Positions 61,051-64,000 of a DNA stretch of 64,000 nucleotides are shown here, piece after piece. The notes below the pieces were generated by a model. The model saw only the letters and a program-made list of their open reading frames with translations, was not told the DNA's origin and searched no databases. The stretch lies in contig OX387603.1 of the NCBI GenBank assembly GCA_947568835.1, positions 26,002,651 to 26,066,650 of the forward strand. Direction: 5' to 3'. Position 1 is the first letter of the stretch. Each line of letters begins with the position of its first letter. The DNA is from Protonemura montana (taxonomy: Eukaryota > Arthropoda > Insecta > Plecoptera > Nemouridae). The translations under genes and the position numbers were made by a program.

Positions 61051-61684
61051 CGCCTAGCATAACTTTGCCAATGTTAACCCTTGGCAATGTCAAAAAAGTC
61101 ATTCATTCGTTCAAATCTCATTGTTTCTTGTGGCAAAAACTAATTGTCGCTTCTCTCTCTTGTCACAATAAGTTTCCCTTCAAAGTGTAATGTGCGCACA
61201 CGCTGCGCATGCCCAGCACGCGCGTCGCGAAACAAACGACGACACTTTCCCACGAGCGCCACCGCAAAGTTAGCGACGAAATTCCAAACTAATTCCTTCC
61301 GACCTTGCACGAGCACAAACTGTAATTGCTCGCCTGCCGCGCGGCCGGATAGTTATTGCCACGGCGTCGGCGTCGGCGTCGTCACGTCGTGCTTGTAAAT
61401 GCAGCCAAAAAGTGGGGGGGGCGATTTCGAACTCAGTCGAGAGCCGGAGGCGTTTGTTAGCCGAGAACTGAGAGGGGTTGTGAAACGCCGACCATTTGCA
61501 TAGCCTTAAGCTCACGGGTATCGTGGGACATCTGCGGGAGTCTTTGTGTCAAGGGGTAGGCGTTGTATGCGAGATGCAGGAGCGATACGATGGCTCACGC
61601 ACAAAGGAATACGACGTCCAGGACGTTGACACTGCGAGGTTGTCGACGGCAAGACACGGAGCAAGCCCCTGTATGCGGGTTACA

Positions 61685-61835
61685 CCTACCGTAATATTTA
61701 CTCCTGTCGAAGAGCACCAAACGAAGCACTGCGTTAAAACCCCTTCCGAAGGACGGTACAACTCAAACAGCTAGGTTCCTTCACAAATCCATGCTGTCGA
61801 GAGGCTGACAATCAAGGCGAATAAATTTTTGTCAA
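61685..61835 (-). mobile_element. 5S-SINE body fragment
   Basis: It matches the family core on the minus strand: the segments CCTTCCGAAGGACGGTACAA and CATGCTGTCGAGAGG are shared with the 14.2 kb copy. There is no head and no tail. Confidence 0.8.
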
Positions 61836-62769
61836 ATCCAATCCTTCCCAGCTTGATTTTCACTCGGTACGAGCCCTGCCATACCTACAAACGGTCAAGT
61901 GTTAAACGCGAAGGTCAACACGGTTAACATCTCCGTTAATGCGTGCCAATTTTAACGCCCCCCCATCCTCCAGTATCCATGGCGCAAAACAGTCGCTCGG
62001 GCCGAATCGATCCCCCGTCCTCCATCCCTCATCAGAGTTCATTACATGTGTCGATTCGGGGGACCCGGCAGAAGGCTGCGTTGTCACAATCATTCATATT
62101 CCACGCGTACGAGTGCGTTGGCGCGTAATGGCCGGCACCTGCAAGCGCGCTGGGTGATTTACAAGCACCCCCCTGCCCACCCCTGAACGGGACGGGACGG
62201 GACGGGGGGCTGATTAGGCGGGGGTCAGTGCGACACTCCATTTGCACGCACGGCGCGGTCCTGTCAGGCGCTTCCTGCATAAAAGATATGCTCGATCGAC
62301 GCTGCCTGCCAACCATTCGCCATGTGTGTACATGGATGGTGTTGTGCCCAGATTGCCACGGCCTCTAGCGTTGCCACGGTTTAATAAAACAGATTCCTTT
62401 ATCTGTCGCATCGGAGCGCGCAATCTGTTCCAGTGAATTGTGCGTTCGATTGGCGCTCGGATTTCGACAATTGTTTCGACGTAAATCAGCGGTTTTAATC
62501 AAACTTTGTGCCAAACGGGCTGACAAATCGTCGGCGTAGCGTTTTCAAAAAAAAAGAGACGCTTCGACGCCGCGCGGCCCGCGCGAGTGGAAGGTCCCGA
62601 CTTCGATCCTCTCCGCGCGATGAATGCCTCCAATTGCCGCGCGGCCAAAAAGTTTTCGCTCGGCATGTACAAGTGCTGCGTTAGCATCGCACGGCGTTCA
62701 CCAGAGAGTTCTCACGCGGCGTCGAATTTCAAGGCAGATTTGTCCGCCTGCCGCCTAATCTCGGCTGAA

Positions 62770-62797
62770 GGGTGGGTGGGTGGGTGGGTGGGTGGGT
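62770..62797. repeat. (GGGT)7 microsatellite
   Basis: Seven perfect GGGT units. Four or more G triplets with 1-nt loops make a G-quadruplex on the plus strand likely. Confidence 0.95.
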
Positions 62798-63795
62798 AGG
62801 GGGTCGCTTCTTCGCGGCTAATGCATGCGGCCACCGAGTTGGCCGGAGAGTTGGGAGCTCGTTAAAACTTTGACTGTTCACCAGCACGGAGGGCAACTTT
62901 GACTTGTGTGTGTGTGCCTATGCCCGGACGGGGCCAGCCAGCCCCCCGACGAGACTTCAGACGAGATGTTATGTTGGGGGGGTCTAGGACTTGGAGAGGA
63001 GCGGCCGGGGGGGCAAGGGTTGCTTCTCGCACATCAACTTTCGGCGTCTTCAAGTGATATCACTCCACGTATGTTGTGCCAAACTTGCAGACGGGCTCTA
63101 ATTCATGCCTGGCAACGTGTTGTAATTAGAGGGATCGCACTCCCCACAGCCTCTGTGATGCATGGCTTCCAAGTCACGGTATTGAACGCGATATGGCGCT
63201 AAACGATGCTAAATTTAACACACGTTTTCTGTCGTTCCAGGTAAGCATCGCTCTGAGGGTTCCCACGTCTACATCCACACCTCTATAGGCACACCTGGAG
63301 TCAGGGCGTTTCTATCTCGTGTGAGTATCCGTCAACCTACGCGTCAATCACAGTAAACGCTCCCAATCGAATCGCATGATCGACCGATTGATTGCGACAA
63401 TTTAGCGCCCACCGACTTCTTCTACTCGCCGTCGGCACAGCGGCTACCCTCACGCGGCACGCAATCACGCGCCGGCTAATCGATCAGATCGCCGGTAATC
63501 AAGTGGGCTGCAGTCCCGAGCTAATCAGGAGGGGGCGGGGGACAAGGGCATCGTCAGCACCCCACGCGGGGAGCCCGGGGACAAAGGAGCAGAACAATGC
63601 ACGTTTCAACTGAGAAGGAAATGCGTCCCAAGTCGAGGAAATGGATCGGTGTCATTAGCCAGATCGGGGACGTCTCGGGGTACGCGTCGCAGAGTGTTTT
63701 CCAGTCGCCATGCACCGACGACAGGTAGAAATGAATGTATGGATATCTCATAATTCATACTGTCCTCGTTCGAGGGCGGTGGAGTCGTGGGGGAC

Positions 63796-63813
63796 GGGGG
63801 GGGGGGGGGGGGG
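63796..63813. repeat. G18 homopolymer
   Basis: An unbroken run of 18 G near the right end of the window. Confidence 0.95.
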
Positions 63814-64000
63814 CGTTGGGGCAAAGTGCGGAAGAGCTCGCGAACTCGTAGCAGCCGCCATGGACCGCATCCCGCTCTGAAACAACAGCAATGCTGGGCC
63901 GGCGAATTAATAATCCGAGATGAAATCGAAGTACTGCACACGCGGTACCGTACGAGTACTCGCGCGTAATTTATCGAGAGATCTGATTTATGTCGCGCGA

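Larger units (their letters stand above)
61836..64000. other. No gene seen; right end of the window
   Basis: Short overlapping ORFs only. Contains the GGGT repeat at 62770 and the G18 tract at 63796. Confidence 0.5.

Overview
The window looks like a gene-poor stretch of an arthropod nuclear genome. The only protein gene I can identify firmly is a Toll-family receptor at 38547-42431 (+). It is a single 1294-codon exon with the cysteine-rich modules and TIR domain of the arthropod long Tolls (Toll-6/Toll-8(Tollo)/Toll-7/18-wheeler), closest by eye to Toll-6 or Tollo. Bacterial features (operons, Shine-Dalgarno sites, rho-independent terminators) are absent, while SINEs, a decayed LINE, microsatellites and minisatellites are abundant. 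CpG is frequent throughout, as in lightly methylated arthropod genomes. I cannot place the species: a non-insect arthropod (crustacean or chelicerate) is only a guess.

Layout. 1-3.7 kb: non-coding, with poly-C and GACGCC-rich patches. 3.7-4.0 kb: a 5S rRNA-derived SINE (-). 4.3-5.4 kb: about 15 units of a 70-bp minisatellite. 6.0-6.2 and 7.4-7.7 kb: two copies of an element with a tRNA-like cloverleaf. 14.1-14.9 kb: a 5S-derived SINE whose head is repeated four times in tandem. 16.5-18.1 kb: a frameshifted non-LTR retrotransposon (-). 18.8-37 kb: mostly unassigned DNA with a 5S-SINE head, two copies of an unclassified ~220-bp repeat, a small interleaved repeat at 31.7 kb and a complete 5S-SINE at 33.5 kb. 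38.5-42.4 kb: the Toll gene, with a near-perfect splice donor 13 nt past the stop and a possible poly(A) signal at 43.0 kb. 43-50 kb: unassigned DNA with a perfect hairpin. 50.0-50.4 kb: a complete 5S-SINE with an AAT tail. 50.6 kb: a second perfect hairpin. 57.2-57.7 kb: the best copy of the tRNA-like element, next to a 43-bp inverted repeat. 58.6-59.0 kb: nineteen 20-bp tandem units. 59.7-61.8 kb: SINE fragments and a third copy of the ~220-bp repeat.

Only the Toll gene has a predictable function: a type I membrane receptor with an LRR ectodomain and a cytoplasmic TIR domain. Long Tolls are known for cell-surface roles in embryonic axis elongation and patterning as well as immunity. Everything else is repeat biology. 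The most interesting items are the tRNA-like element flanked by inverted repeats, the SINE with multiplied 5S heads, the unusual number of long pure C/G tracts, and the possible 3'UTR intron of the Toll gene. I found no clear new multi-gene system. Short exons of spliced genes could have been missed, since introns cannot be recognised reliably without transcripts.
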